Part shown: positions 1-8,891 of the stretch, piece by piece | Layout of the letters: each line of letters opens with the position of its first letter | Position numbering within the stretch: position 1 is the stretch's first letter | Assembly (NCBI GenBank): GCA_013284265.1 | Contig: JABTBR010000023.1 | Coordinates: 1-64,000, forward strand | Reading direction: 5' to 3' | DNA length: 64,000 nucleotides | DNA from: Oxalobacteraceae bacterium | Lineage (GTDB): Bacteria > Pseudomonadota > Gammaproteobacteria > Burkholderiales > Burkholderiaceae_D | Translations under genes and position numbers: made by a program | Notes under the pieces: model-generated | The model's input: the letters and a program-made list of their open reading frames with translations, nothing else | Database searches by the model: none | What the model was told of the DNA's origin: nothing

Positions 1-10
1 GGGGGCCCCC

Positions 11-100
11 CCCCGGCTCTTTGCCATGGGTTCTAAAAAGCACGGCGGCACGCTTAACTTAGCGGTATTAGGGTCAGACCCCGGCTCTTTGCCTTGGGTT
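11..100. repeat. Dispersed palindromic repeat, copy A (two half elements)
   Basis: Two copies of the constant end of the dispersed repeat lie in tandem in the same direction. One ends at 32 (GGCTCTTTGCC then ATGGGTT). The other runs from 71 to 100 and joins the GGGTCAGACCCC core to GGCTCTTTGCC and TTGGGTT. No matching left ends are visible, because the first half starts at the window edge and the second is preceded by unrelated sequence. It lies just beyond the 3' end of the DUF4259 gene. The run of G and C at the very start of the window may be part of a hairpin core. There is no T tract, so it is not an ordinary terminator. Confidence 0.6.
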
Positions 101-126
101 TAAAATGAAGGAACTGGCCTGCTAAC

Positions 127-537
127 TTAGACCGTTACGCGCGCTTTCAGTTCTTCCACCGAAGCGCGCCAGTCGGCATAATGCTCGCTCTCTTCCCACA
201 GATCGCGCAGTTCCGATTGCTCGGACAAGATCCGCTCGATCACGCGACGCGCCTTCAGCGCCAGGTCCGGACGCGGTTTCTGCGGCTTCTGCTCCACCCA
301 CTGATCGACGCTGGCGCTGTCTTCGCTACGCTCGCCCCAATGGCCCTGCACCCGCGCCACCACTTCGATGGCGACCAGCGCCTCGGCCGCGAACGGCGCT
401 TCCAACTCCTCGCCGGCGTTACCGAGCGCGGTATCGAGGGTGTTTTCGACCGCGTCCATATTCTTGATCTCGTGCAGATCGGCGGCCCAATCCTGCGCGT
501 AATCATTGCCAAACGCTCCTACTGCCCATGTACCCAT
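127..537 (-). CDS. DUF4259 domain protein
   Basis: A 136-residue protein that opens with MGTWAVGAFGNDYAQDW, the N-terminal signature of the DUF4259 family (MGTWG.G.F.ND.A.DW). The remainder is acidic and predicted helical, with no signal peptide or membrane segment, so it should be cytoplasmic. The family has no established function. The frame is open further upstream, but this ATG is preceded by an AAGGAGG ribosome binding site about 9 bases away, which fixes the start. It is the last gene of a four-gene minus-strand cluster after nfeD, the SPFH gene and a small membrane protein gene. The 13-base gap to the gene upstream suggests one transcript. Confidence 0.8.
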   Translation of the reverse strand: MGTWAVGAFGNDYAQDWAADLHEIKNMDAVENTLDTALGNAGEELEAPFAAEALVAIEVVARVQGHWGERSEDSASVDQWVEQKPQKPRPDLALKARRVIERILSEQSELRDLWEESEHYADWRASVEELKARVTV

Positions 538-550
538 ATAAAACTCCTCC

Positions 551-826
551 TTATTTTTTGCCCCAGCGCCAGCGCGTCGGTTCGCCTTTCCACCAGCACA
601 CCAGCAGGAACAAGACCGCCAGCGCAGTGACGTAGGCCACATACAGCGCCGGGTTGCGGTCGACCGGCACGATCAGCGAGCCTGCCGACAAGCCGGCCAG
701 AAACAGGATGAATACGATCCAGCCCTGCCAGGTGGCGGGCAGCCCCCAGCCCCAGCCATAGCTCTTGGCCGGGAACCAGTAGGGTTTCGCCGGCGCCGTT
801 GGCGCGCTTTGATTTGCTTCGTCCAT
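551..826 (-). CDS. Small two-span membrane protein
   Basis: A 91-residue protein of unknown function. It has a hydrophilic N-terminus, a Trp/Gly-rich stretch at about residues 17-32 (YWFPAKSYGWGWG), two hydrophobic segments at about 34-54 and 60-80, and a short basic C-terminus (WRWGKK). This predicts an inner-membrane hairpin. It starts 14 bases after the stop of the SPFH gene, with GGGAAA upstream of the ATG, and is followed closely by the DUF4259 gene. The position suggests co-expression with the nfeD/SPFH pair, but no direct link to their function can be read from the sequence. Confidence 0.75.
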   Translation of the reverse strand: MDEANQSAPTAPAKPYWFPAKSYGWGWGLPATWQGWIVFILFLAGLSAGSLIVPVDRNPALYVAYVTALAVLFLLVCWWKGEPTRWRWGKK

Positions 827-840
827 GGTGTTTTCCCTGC

Positions 841-1797
841 TTAGCTGCTCAGGGTGGACGACCGCACCACGGCGGACTTGTCCTGCGCTTTGACGACCTG
901 CATCGCGGTGGCGATCAGTCCGCTCATCTCGCCCAGATTGGCCGGGATGATGATGGAATTATTCGTCTTGGCCAGCTGCGCGAAGGCGCCCACATATTGC
1001 TCGGCCACTTTCAGGTTGACCGCGTCCGCGCCACCCGGCGACTGGATCGCCGAACCGACCTGGCGCAGCGCATCGGCGGTGGCCTCGGCCAGCGCCACGA
1101 TGGCGGCGGCCTGGCCTTCGGCGCGGTTGATGGCGGCGCGCTTGTCGCCTTCGGAGCGGGCGATCTGCGCCTCGCGCTCGCCGTTGGCGATATTGATCTG
1201 CTCCTGCTGGCGCCCTTCCGAGGCGGCGATCAGGGCGCGCTTCTCGCGCTCGGCCGTGATCTGGGCCTGCATCGCGTGCAGGATTTCCTTGGGCGGCGTC
1301 AGATCCTTGATTTCATAGCGCAGCACCTTCACGCCCCAGTTGGCGGCCGATTCATCGATCGCGTTGACGATGGTGGTGTTGATGTGGTCGCGCTCTTCGA
1401 AGGTCTTGTCCAGCTCCATGCGTCCGATCACCGAGCGCAGCGTGGTCTGGGCCAGCTGGGTGATGGCCGAGATGTAGTTCGAGGAACCATAGGAGGCGCG
1501 CATCGCGTCGGTGATCTGGAAATACAGGATACCGTCCACCTGCAGCTGGGTATTGTCGCGCGTGATGCAGACCTGGGGCGGCACGTCCAAGGGGATTTCC
1601 TTGAGGATGTGCTTGTAGGCGATCCGGTCCACGAAGGGCACGACGATGTTCAGGCCCGGCCCGAGGGTGGCGTGGTACTTGCCCAGCCGCTCCACCACCC
1701 AGGCATGCTGCTGCGGCACCACGTTGATCGTCTTGAACACGAACACCAGCGCCATGATGAACAGGATAAAGCTCACGCTACCTAAACTAAATTCCAT
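841..1797 (-). CDS. qmcA: SPFH/Band 7 (stomatin-like, QmcA type) membrane protein
   Basis: A 318-residue SPFH-domain protein. An N-terminal hydrophobic anchor lies at about residues 8-27. The Band 7 domain follows with the paraslipin-like segment VVPQQHAWVVERLGKYHATL and the typical GLNIVVPFVDRI. A long Ala/Glu/Arg-rich coiled coil at about 175-260 (AEREKRALIAASEGRQQEQI onward) should drive oligomerisation. Family members form large rings on the membrane and often pair with NfeD proteins, as here: nfeD lies 36 bases upstream on the same strand. Suggested roles are membrane microdomain organisation and quality control with FtsH-type proteases. The ATG has a strong AAAGGAG site. Family assignment is sure; the symbol is less certain. 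Confidence 0.9.
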   Translation of the reverse strand: MEFSLGSVSFILFIMALVFVFKTINVVPQQHAWVVERLGKYHATLGPGLNIVVPFVDRIAYKHILKEIPLDVPPQVCITRDNTQLQVDGILYFQITDAMRASYGSSNYISAITQLAQTTLRSVIGRMELDKTFEERDHINTTIVNAIDESAANWGVKVLRYEIKDLTPPKEILHAMQAQITAEREKRALIAASEGRQQEQINIANGEREAQIARSEGDKRAAINRAEGQAAAIVALAEATADALRQVGSAIQSPGGADAVNLKVAEQYVGAFAQLAKTNNSIIIPANLGEMSGLIATAMQVVKAQDKSAVVRSSTLSS

Positions 1798-1833
1798 CGC
1801 CTACTCCTTTGGTTGACTTCCACATTGCATCGC

Positions 1834-2253
1834 TTACAGTCCGACGATCAGGCGGCTGCCCTGCACCGCGCGGATAATAAAAGTGCCCGGCGCCGGCGTG
1901 GCGCCGGCCGCCAGTTCCACATCCCACAGCGCGCCCCGGTACATCACGCGCGCCGCGCCGTCCTGCCAGGCGGGCACATGCACGCTCTGGCCGATATCCA
2001 TATTCACGTTCGGGTCGCTGGCCGGATCGCTGCGGTTGGGGCGGCCATACTTGCTGCGCCACAGCAGGCCGGTGGCCAGCACGCCCACCAGCGCCGCCGT
2101 GATGGTCTGCATGGGCCCGCTCGCGCCCAGCCAGGCCGCCAAGCCGCCACAGGCCACGCCAATAGCGATCATCAGCAGGTAAAAAGTGCCGCTGAACAGT
2201 TCCAGAATTACGATGACGCCAGCCGCTGCCAGCCAGCCTATCCAGTCCGCCAT
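1834..2253 (-). CDS. NfeD-family membrane protein
   Basis: A 139-residue short-type NfeD protein. Hydrophobic segments at about residues 4-25, 28-45 and 49-66 form a membrane domain (VIVILELFSGTFYLLMIAIG). The C-terminal half (about 80-139) is a small beta-rich OB-fold-like domain including WDVELAAGATPAPGTFIIRAVQGSRLIV. The long form with an N-terminal serine protease domain is absent. Such proteins bind SPFH partners, and the downstream SPFH gene is the expected partner. GGGAGG precedes the ATG. It is the first gene of the cluster; its own promoter should lie between 2254 and the ppsA terminator. Confidence 0.88.
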   Translation of the reverse strand: MADWIGWLAAAGVIVILELFSGTFYLLMIAIGVACGGLAAWLGASGPMQTITAALVGVLATGLLWRSKYGRPNRSDPASDPNVNMDIGQSVHVPAWQDGAARVMYRGALWDVELAAGATPAPGTFIIRAVQGSRLIVGL

Positions 2254-2280
2254 GATGCCTCCCGGTGCACGGTTTTAAAA

Positions 2281-2325
2281 AGCAAAAACCCCCGCTGCCC
2301 GCTAAGGGCGACGAGGGTTTTTGCT
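2281..2325 (-). terminator. Rho-independent terminator of ppsA
   Basis: A perfect 11-base inverted repeat, AGCAAAAACCC at 2281-2291 with GGGTTTTTGCT at 2315-2325, encloses a second short stem (GCCC/GGGC). Read on the minus strand the hairpin is followed by a T-rich stretch. It lies about 130 bases past the ppsA stop and before nfeD, so it separates the two transcripts. Confidence 0.75.
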
Positions 2326-2457
2326 GCAATGTGTTGAGTATTAATGGTGTTTTTATCAATCGCCGCTATACCAGCAGTCTAACGCAAATCCCGCCTGCGT
2401 CAAATCCAATTGCATCATTTCACCATTAACTGCCAAACAATATTGCTTTTTACTGAA

Positions 2458-4908
2458 TTACTTCTGCAGCGCTGCCAGTTTCTGCCAGGTGTCGATCACC
2501 GAGTCGGGATTCAACGACATCGATTCGATGCCCTGCTCCATCAGCCAGACCGCGAAGTCCGGATGGTCGGAAGGGCCCTGGCCGCAGATACCGATGTACT
2601 TGCCCTGCGCGCGGCAAGCCTTGATGGCCATCGACAGCAGTGCCTTGACGGCCGGATCGCGCTCGTCGAAGTCGGCCGCCAGCAATGCCATGCCGGAGTC
2701 GCGGTCCAGGCCCAGGGTCAGCTGGGTCAGATCGTTGGAGCCGATCGAGAAGCCGTCGAAGTGTTCCAGGAACTGGTCGGCCAGGATCGCGTTCGAAGGC
2801 ACTTCGCACATCATGATCAGGCGCAGGCCGTTTTCGCCGCGCTTGAGGCCGTTCTTGGCCAGCAGCTGGACCACTTTTTCCGCCTGGCCCAGGGTACGCA
2901 CGAAGGGCACCATGATCTCGACGTTGGTCAGGCCCATGTCGTTACGCACGCGCTTCATGGCCGCGCATTCCATTTCGAAGGACTCGGCGAAGTCCGGCGA
3001 CAGGTAACGCGCCGCGCCGCGGAAGCCCAGCATCGGGTTTTCTTCGTCCGGCTCGTAGCGCGAACCGCCGATCAGCTTCTTGTACTCGTTCGACTTGAAG
3101 TCGGACAGGCGCACGATCACCGGTTTTGGCCAGAAGGCCGCGCCGATGGTGGCGATCCCTTCGGCCAGCTTGTCGATGTAGAAGGCTTTCGGCGAAGCGT
3201 GGCCGCGGGCCACCGATTCCACGGCCTTTTTCAGGTCGGCATCGATGTTCGGGTATTCCAGGATCGCTTTCGGGTGCACACCAATATTGTTATTGATGAT
3301 GAACTCCAGGCGCGCCAGGCCCACGCCACCGTTCGGCACCGACTGGAAGTCGAAGGCCAGCTGCGGGTTACCCACGTTGAGCATGATCTTGGTTGGCAGT
3401 TTTGGCAGTTCGCCGCGCGCCACTTCCGACACTTCCGTTTCCAGCAGGCCGTCGTAGATCTTGCCCTCGTCGCCTTCGGCGCAGGACACGGTCACGAAGG
3501 TGCCGTCTTTCAGGATCTCGGTCGCGTCGCCGCAGCCGACGACCGCCGGCACGCCCAGTTCACGCGCGATGATCGCCGCGTGGCAGGTACGGCCGCCGCG
3601 GTTGGTGACGATCGCCGATGCGCGCTTCATGACCGGTTCCCAGTTCGGGTCGGTCATGTCGGCCACCAGCACGTCGCCTGGCTGCACGCGTTCCATGTCG
3701 GCCGGGTCGTGAATCACGCGCACTGGACCGGCGCCGATCTTCTGGCCGATGGCGCGGCCCGAGGTCAGCACGGTGCCGCTCGATTTCAGTTTGAAGCGCT
3801 GCTGCACGTCGGTCGCCTTCTGCTGCGATTTGACGGTTTCAGGACGCGCCTGCAGGATGTACAGTTTGCCGTCGCGGCCATCCTTGCCCCACTCGATGTC
3901 CATAGGACGGCCGTAGTGGTTCTCGATGATGACGGCGTACTTGGCCAGTTCCACCACTTCGGCGTCGTCCAGCGAGTAGCGGTTGCGCAGTTCCACCGGC
4001 ACGTCCACGGTCTTGACCGAACGGCCAGCCTTGGCTTCGTTGGTGAATTCCATTTTCAGCAGCTTGGAGCCGATGTTGCGGCGGATCACAGGCGATTTGC
4101 CTTTTTCCAGCATCGGCTTGTGCACATAGAATTCGTCCGGATTGACGGCGCCCTGCACCACGGTCTCGCCCAGGCCATAGCTGGAGGTGACGAAGACCAC
4201 ATCCTTGAAGCCCGATTCGGTGTCGATGGTAAACATCACGCCGGCCGCGCCCAGATCGGAACGGACCATGCGCTGCACGCCGGCCGACAGCGCGACCTCG
4301 GCGTGGGTGAAGCCCTTGTGGACGCGGTAGGAGATGGCGCGGTCGTTGTACAGCGAAGCGAACACATGCTTCATCGCGTCGAGCACATTGTCGATGCCGA
4401 CCACGTTCAGGAAGGTTTCTTGCTGGCCAGCGAAGGACGCATCCGGCAGATCTTCCGCGGTGGCGGAGGAGCGCACGGCGAAGGACATTTCGGTGGACGA
4501 GTCGGCCACCAGCTTCTCGTAGAAGGTCTGGATTTCGGCCGACAGGCGTGGCTGGAACGGGGTTTCGACGATCCATTGACGGATCTCGGCGCCGGCCTGG
4601 GCCAGTGCGCGCACGTCGTCGATGTTCAGGTCGGCCAGACGGTTGGCGATGCGCTCGTCCAGCGGCTTGCCGCCGTCGACGCTGTGCGACAGGAAGTCGC
4701 GGAAGGCTTGCGCGGTGGTGGCGAAGCCGCCCGGTACGCGCACGCCTGCCTCGGCCAGCTGGCTGATCATCTCGCCCAGCGAGGCGTTCTTGCCGCCCAC
4801 CGATTCGACGTCCGTCATGCGGAGGGTTTCGAACGAAGCGACGTAGACCGCGTCACCTGTTGCGCCTTGCTGTTGCTCCTTCAATGCTGCGTTGGACAAA
4901 CTGGTCAT
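2458..4908 (-). CDS. ppsA: Phosphoenolpyruvate synthase (pyruvate, water dikinase)
   Basis: An 816-residue enzyme converting pyruvate and ATP to PEP, AMP and phosphate, the entry to gluconeogenesis. The ATP-grasp domain spans about residues 15-360 ([25 protein letters not shown]). The swivelling phosphohistidine domain carries [15 protein letters not shown], with the phosphorylated His at 443. The C-terminal PEP/pyruvate TIM barrel ends with [11 protein letters not shown], whose catalytic Cys is residue 775. Length matches the family. It is transcribed divergently from ppsR, its regulatory kinase/phosphorylase, across 159 bases. AAGGGTG precedes the ATG. The function is firm. Confidence 0.97.
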   Translation of the reverse strand: MTSLSNAALKEQQQGATGDAVYVASFETLRMTDVESVGGKNASLGEMISQLAEAGVRVPGGFATTAQAFRDFLSHSVDGGKPLDERIANRLADLNIDDVRALAQAGAEIRQWIVETPFQPRLSAEIQTFYEKLVADSSTEMSFAVRSSATAEDLPDASFAGQQETFLNVVGIDNVLDAMKHVFASLYNDRAISYRVHKGFTHAEVALSAGVQRMVRSDLGAAGVMFTIDTESGFKDVVFVTSSYGLGETVVQGAVNPDEFYVHKPMLEKGKSPVIRRNIGSKLLKMEFTNEAKAGRSVKTVDVPVELRNRYSLDDAEVVELAKYAVIIENHYGRPMDIEWGKDGRDGKLYILQARPETVKSQQKATDVQQRFKLKSSGTVLTSGRAIGQKIGAGPVRVIHDPADMERVQPGDVLVADMTDPNWEPVMKRASAIVTNRGGRTCHAAIIARELGVPAVVGCGDATEILKDGTFVTVSCAEGDEGKIYDGLLETEVSEVARGELPKLPTKIMLNVGNPQLAFDFQSVPNGGVGLARLEFIINNNIGVHPKAILEYPNIDADLKKAVESVARGHASPKAFYIDKLAEGIATIGAAFWPKPVIVRLSDFKSNEYKKLIGGSRYEPDEENPMLGFRGAARYLSPDFAESFEMECAAMKRVRNDMGLTNVEIMVPFVRTLGQAEKVVQLLAKNGLKRGENGLRLIMMCEVPSNAILADQFLEHFDGFSIGSNDLTQLTLGLDRDSGMALLAADFDERDPAVKALLSMAIKACRAQGKYIGICGQGPSDHPDFAVWLMEQGIESMSLNPDSVIDTWQKLAALQK

Positions 4909-5067
4909 AATGACACCCTTACTTTAGATAGAAATCTTCCTGCGGTGAGCACAACAAGCGTTCTTGTTATTCTTGGCGCTGTGCATCACAATCTAGCAAT
5001 GGCAGTCATTTTACAGCCTGTAGCGCAAATTGACGATTCACAATATATATTTTTCGGCTCCCCCTCC

Positions 5068-5916
5068 ATGACACAAGAACAACGTCCAACGCTACCCGCC
5101 GCCGCCCGCACGGTCTTTTTTGTCTCCGACGGCACCGGCATCACCGCCGAAACCTTTGGCCACTCGGTGCTGACCCAGTTCGAGCTGCGCTTCCGCCAGG
5201 TGCGTTTGCCCTTTATCGACACGCTCGACAAGGCCCACGACGCGGCGCGCAAGATCAACGAAGCCTTCACCACCGACGGCCAGCGGCCCATCATCTTCTC
5301 GACCCTGGTCAAGACCGAGCTGTCGAATGTGATACGCAATTGCAAGGGTCTGCATATGGACCTGATTCAAACTTTTGTTGCGCCATTGGAACAAGAACTG
5401 GGCGTCAAGTCCACCCACACCATCGGCCGCTCGCACAATATCGTCGACAGCGAGGAATACAAGAACCGTATCGAGGCGATCAATTTCTCGCTGGCGCATG
5501 ATGACGGCCAGTCGCACAAGAACCTGTCCTCGGCCGACGTGATCCTGGTGGGCGTGTCGCGCTCGGGCAAGACCCCGACCAGCCTCTACCTGGCGATGCA
5601 GTACGGCATCAAGGCCGCCAACTACCCGCTGATCCCGGACGACTTCGAGCGCGGCAAGCTGCCCTCCTCGCTGTACGCCTACCAGTCCAAGATTTTCGGC
5701 CTGAGCATCACGCCGGAACGGCTGGCCGAGATCCGCAACGAGCGCCGCGCCGGCAGCAAATACGCCTCGCTGGAGAATTGCCGCTATGAAGTCAACGAGG
5801 CGGAACAGATGATGAAGCGCGAAGGCATACGCTGGCTGTCGTCGACCACCAAGTCGATCGAGGAGATCGCGACGACGATCTTGCAGGAAATCAAGCCGAA
5901 CCGGCGCGAGTACTAG
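5068..5916 (+). CDS. ppsR: PEP synthase regulatory protein (PSRP, DUF299)
   Basis: A 282-residue bifunctional ADP-dependent kinase and Pi-dependent pyrophosphorylase that switches PEP synthase off and on by acting near its catalytic His. The N-terminal [19 protein letters not shown] is the family signature and [11 protein letters not shown] (about 162-172) is the P-loop. The frame is open far upstream, antisense to ppsA, but homology begins at this ATG; an in-frame ATG at 4999 is a less likely start. Divergence from ppsA fits joint control of pyruvate/PEP flux. The 3' end is followed by repeat copy B. Confidence 0.95.
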   Translation: MTQEQRPTLPAAARTVFFVSDGTGITAETFGHSVLTQFELRFRQVRLPFIDTLDKAHDAARKINEAFTTDGQRPIIFSTLVKTELSNVIRNCKGLHMDLIQTFVAPLEQELGVKSTHTIGRSHNIVDSEEYKNRIEAINFSLAHDDGQSHKNLSSADVILVGVSRSGKTPTSLYLAMQYGIKAANYPLIPDDFERGKLPSSLYAYQSKIFGLSITPERLAEIRNERRAGSKYASLENCRYEVNEAEQMMKREGIRWLSSTTKSIEEIATTILQEIKPNRREY

Positions 5917-5985
5917 ACCTAAGCAGGTAGCAAGAGCCGGTACTGGCCGCGCAAACAAAGTTGGCGGGCCGCCGGCACAATCCAA

Positions 5986-6045
5986 AACCCAAGGCCTACC
6001 CCCGGGGTCTGACCCGGCGGGGACCCCGGCGCTTTGCCGTGGGTT
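5986..6045. repeat. Dispersed palindromic repeat, copy B
   Basis: A 60-base element between the convergent ppsR and REC-EAL genes. The left end is AACCCAAGGCCTACCCC, the core is GGGGTCTGACCC followed by GGGGACCCC, and the right end is GGCGCTTTGCCGTGGGTT. The constant CTTTGCC end is therefore on the right. No T tract follows the palindrome on either strand. Confidence 0.7.
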
Positions 6046-6097
6046 GGAGCTGCCGCCGGCGGCCAGCCAGCCAGCCAGACTGATTCCATATGGGGAA

Positions 6098-7300
6098 TCA
6101 AAAGAACTCGTGCCACTCCTTCAGCCAGCCGGGGATGTCTTCCACCGGCATCGGCTTGGCGATGTAATAGCCTTGGGCGTAGGTGCAGCCCAGGCCCTGC
6201 AGGAATTCCCAGTCCTGCTTGGTTTCCACCCCCACTGCCACCGAGCGGCGGTCCAGGCTGCTGGCCAGGTTCAGGCAGGAGCGTAGCACCACGCCGATGG
6301 CCTGCTTCTTGAACGCGCCATCGACGAAGCTGCGGTCGATCTTCAGTTCCGAAAAGGGGATGCGCGCCAGCAGCTGCAGGTTGGAGCGGCCGGTACCGTA
6401 GTCGTCGATCGCCAGCCCGAAACCCTGCATGCGCAGGCGCAGCAGGCGTTCGAGGAAGTGCGGGTCGGTCGTCAGCACCGCCGATTCGGTCATCTCGAAG
6501 GTGATGTAGTCGGCCAGGATGCGGTGGCGCGCGAGGCAGGCGTTGATCTGTTCCATGAACTGGGGATGGGCCAGCGTGCCCTGGTCGACATTGATCGATA
6601 CCGCCAGCGGAATACCCTGGTCGTGCAGCGCACGGCAGGCGGCGGCCGATTTTTCGATCATGCTCCAGTCGAGGAAGTCGATGCGCTGATGGTCGTCCAG
6701 GGCCTTGATGAAGGAGCCCGGCCCCAGCACGCCATAGCGCGGGTGGCGCCAGCGGGCGAACATTTCCAGCCCCTTGACGTCGCCCGTGGCCAGTTCGATC
6801 TTGGGCTGGAAGAAGGGGTCGAATTCGCGCGCCTGCAGGCCGCGCCCCACTTCGGCGAAGGAATACACGGGGCCGGCGGCGGCCGAGTGCGGCGGCGTGT
6901 TCACCGGCGCCAGGTAGTTGGAAATCAGCGCTTCCAGGCGCGGGGCGCTGACCGGCTTGCCGATCGCCCCCAGCATATTGACGCCATACGCCACGGCCAT
7001 GGTTTCCACCGACAGCAGCACGGCGCTGGTCTGGGCGCCGACGATGACGATGGCGGCGTTGCAGCGTTCCTCGGACAGGCGCCGGATCAGCTCCAGCCCA
7101 TCCATTCCCTCCAGCGCCAGATCGATCACGGCGATGTCCACCGGCGGCTCCATGCCGTTGTCGAAGTGGCGCAGCGCGGTATGCCCGTCAGGCACCTTGG
7201 TGATGACGGTCGCGCCGAGCTGCCCCAATATGCCGGCCAGCGTGTCGCTCAGGACCGGGTCCCCTTCGGCTACCAGAAAGTGCAACTGTCCGATGTCCAT
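6098..7300 (-). CDS. RocR-like response regulator with EAL domain
   Basis: A 400-residue protein with a receiver domain (about 1-125) and an EAL domain (about 150-398). The receiver has acidic residues E12 and D14, the phosphoacceptor D60 (AVIDLALEGMDG) and K115. EAL residues align with RocR of Pseudomonas at a constant offset of four: E179, N237, E269, D299, D300, K320, E359 and Q376 are present. The position of the general base (E in the usual AEGVET) is V356 (AVGVET). The EAL motif itself reads EMF. So c-di-GMP hydrolysis may be lost or weak while binding could remain. No histidine kinase lies next to it. The gene is monocistronic, between repeat B and a 131-base gap. Confidence 0.9.
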   Translation of the reverse strand: MDIGQLHFLVAEGDPVLSDTLAGILGQLGATVITKVPDGHTALRHFDNGMEPPVDIAVIDLALEGMDGLELIRRLSEERCNAAIVIVGAQTSAVLLSVETMAVAYGVNMLGAIGKPVSAPRLEALISNYLAPVNTPPHSAAAGPVYSFAEVGRGLQAREFDPFFQPKIELATGDVKGLEMFARWRHPRYGVLGPGSFIKALDDHQRIDFLDWSMIEKSAAACRALHDQGIPLAVSINVDQGTLAHPQFMEQINACLARHRILADYITFEMTESAVLTTDPHFLERLLRLRMQGFGLAIDDYGTGRSNLQLLARIPFSELKIDRSFVDGAFKKQAIGVVLRSCLNLASSLDRRSVAVGVETKQDWEFLQGLGCTYAQGYYIAKPMPVEDIPGWLKEWHEFF

Positions 7301-7431
7301 GCCTGCTCCAGTGAGGTACCAGATAAGCCGTCGTAGTCACCCGGCCGCAGTAGCGCGCTAGCATCCCGCCTGCAGCCTTACCGTCGCCGGCGCCGCTTGC
7401 GCGAAGCCGGTACAGCTAGTAGATAAGTCAA

Positions 7432-8217
7432 TTAGCTATGATTCTGCCTGACTTGTTCGAAAAAGCAAACAGCCGCGCACGCGGCGACGTTGAGCGACTC
7501 GACCTGGCCGAGGTGGGGAATGACCACCTGGTGGCGCGCGGCCGACAGCAGATCGTCGGCCACGCCCTGCCCTTCATGCCCGAACAGCCAGGCCACAGGC
7601 TGGCGCAGGTCCAGATCGTAGAGGCGCTCGGTGGCGTAGCCGCTGGTGGCCACGGTGGCGATCGTGGCGCCGGAGACCAGTGGCGCCAAATCCACGTTTT
7701 CGAAAATATCGAGCACAAAGTGCGCACCCATGGCCGCGCGCAGCACCTTGGGCGACCAGCAGAAGGCCGTGCCGGCGCTGCAATAGACCTGTTTGATGCC
7801 GGCGGCGGCGGCGCTGCGCAGGATGGAGCCGACATTGCCGGGGTCCTGCACATTGTCGAGCAGGACCGCCGACACGCTCAGCGCGCCCTGCACCACCCGT
7901 TCCGGGGTATCGACCAGGAACATCACGCCGACGCCATGTTCGACCTGGCTGACGGCGTTGTAGAGCGCATCGGGCAGGCCGATCACATGGGCGTGGCGCG
8001 CCTCGAGCTGGCCGATGATGTCGGCCACTTCCGGATTGCGCAGCGCCGTCTCGCTGACGATGCACTGCTCAGGCAGGCCGCGCAGCTGCAGATAGGACTG
8101 GCACAGGTGCACGCCGTCGAGCAGGGTGCGGCCGGCCTTCTTGCGCGCCTGCGAGCTGCCCGCCAGGTGCTTGAGTTCCTTGTATTGCGCGTTGTCGCGC
8201 GAGCTGATGGTCTTCAC
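7432..8217 (-). CDS. TrmH/SpoU-family RNA 2'-O-methyltransferase
   Basis: A 261-residue SPOUT methyltransferase. An N-terminal substrate-binding domain (about 1-100; [18 protein letters not shown]) precedes the knotted catalytic domain with all three motifs: [28 protein letters not shown] and [16 protein letters not shown]. It should methylate a ribose in rRNA or tRNA using SAM; the exact target (RlmB-like or another) cannot be fixed. Its ATG overlaps the rnhB stop by four bases, indicating translational coupling. It is the last gene of the long lipid A block. Confidence 0.9.
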   Translation of the reverse strand: MKTISSRDNAQYKELKHLAGSSQARKKAGRTLLDGVHLCQSYLQLRGLPEQCIVSETALRNPEVADIIGQLEARHAHVIGLPDALYNAVSQVEHGVGVMFLVDTPERVVQGALSVSAVLLDNVQDPGNVGSILRSAAAAGIKQVYCSAGTAFCWSPKVLRAAMGAHFVLDIFENVDLAPLVSGATIATVATSGYATERLYDLDLRQPVAWLFGHEGQGVADDLLSAARHQVVIPHLGQVESLNVAACAAVCFFEQVRQNHS

Positions 8218-8882
8218 AGCAGTTCTCCCTGTACGGCGGCCAGCGTCTGTACGACTGCGACCACGGGCGGCGCTTCCAGCGCCGCGCGCACCGGCCCGAA
8301 CGAGCGGCGGTGCACCGGCGAGGCGCCGAATTCGCGCAGGCGCGCCAGGTGCAGCGCGGTCGGATAGCCCTTGTGCTGGTCGAAGCAGTATTGCGGATAG
8401 CGCGCGTGCAGTTCCACCAGCGCCGCGTCGCGCGCGGTCTTGGCCAGGATGGAGGCGGCCGAAATCGAATCGACCTTGTCGTCGCCACCGACGATGGCCA
8501 TCGCATTGATCGTCATCTTGGGGCAGCGGTTGCCGTCGATCAGGGCCAGCGTGGGCACGGTGGACAGCATTTCCACCGCGCGGCGCATCGCCAGCATGGA
8601 CGCGTGCAGGATATTGAGTTCGTCGATTTCCGCTTCCGACGCCTCGGCGATGGCCCAGGCCAGCGCGTTCTGCTTGATCAGCGGCGCGAGCAGGTCGCGC
8701 TTGGCCTCATTGAGTTTCTTGGAGTCGCGCAGGCCGTCGATGGGACGGTCCGGGTGCAGGATCACGGCGGCCGCGAAGACCGGGCCGGCCAGCGGGCCGC
8801 GGCCGGCTTCGTCAACGCCGCAGATGATCTCGTCGAGCGAGAACGGCAGTTCGTCGAACAGGCCGGGATAGATGTTTTTCAC
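8214..8882 (-). CDS. rnhB: Ribonuclease HII
   Basis: A 222-residue type 2 RNase H that cuts the RNA strand of RNA-DNA hybrids and single ribonucleotides in DNA. The N-terminal [16 protein letters not shown] carries the catalytic Asp-Glu pair, DGNRCP follows in the middle, and [14 protein letters not shown] supplies further catalytic Asp residues. Length is normal. It sits nine bases after lpxB and overlaps the methyltransferase gene by four bases. The lpxB-rnhB order is widespread in proteobacteria. Confidence 0.96.
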   Translation of the reverse strand: MKNIYPGLFDELPFSLDEIICGVDEAGRGPLAGPVFAAAVILHPDRPIDGLRDSKKLNEAKRDLLAPLIKQNALAWAIAEASEAEIDELNILHASMLAMRRAVEMLSTVPTLALIDGNRCPKMTINAMAIVGGDDKVDSISAASILAKTARDAALVELHARYPQYCFDQHKGYPTALHLARLREFGASPVHRRSFGPVRAALEAPPVVAVVQTLAAVQGELL

Positions 8883-8891
8883 TTTACTGCT

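Noticed and set aside
2410-5067. Very long plus-strand frame opposite ppsA, continuous with ppsR
   Set aside because: It is antisense to a clearly conserved enzyme, His/Gln/Val-rich, and typical of codon-bias shadow frames in GC-rich DNA. Homology of PpsR starts only at 5068.
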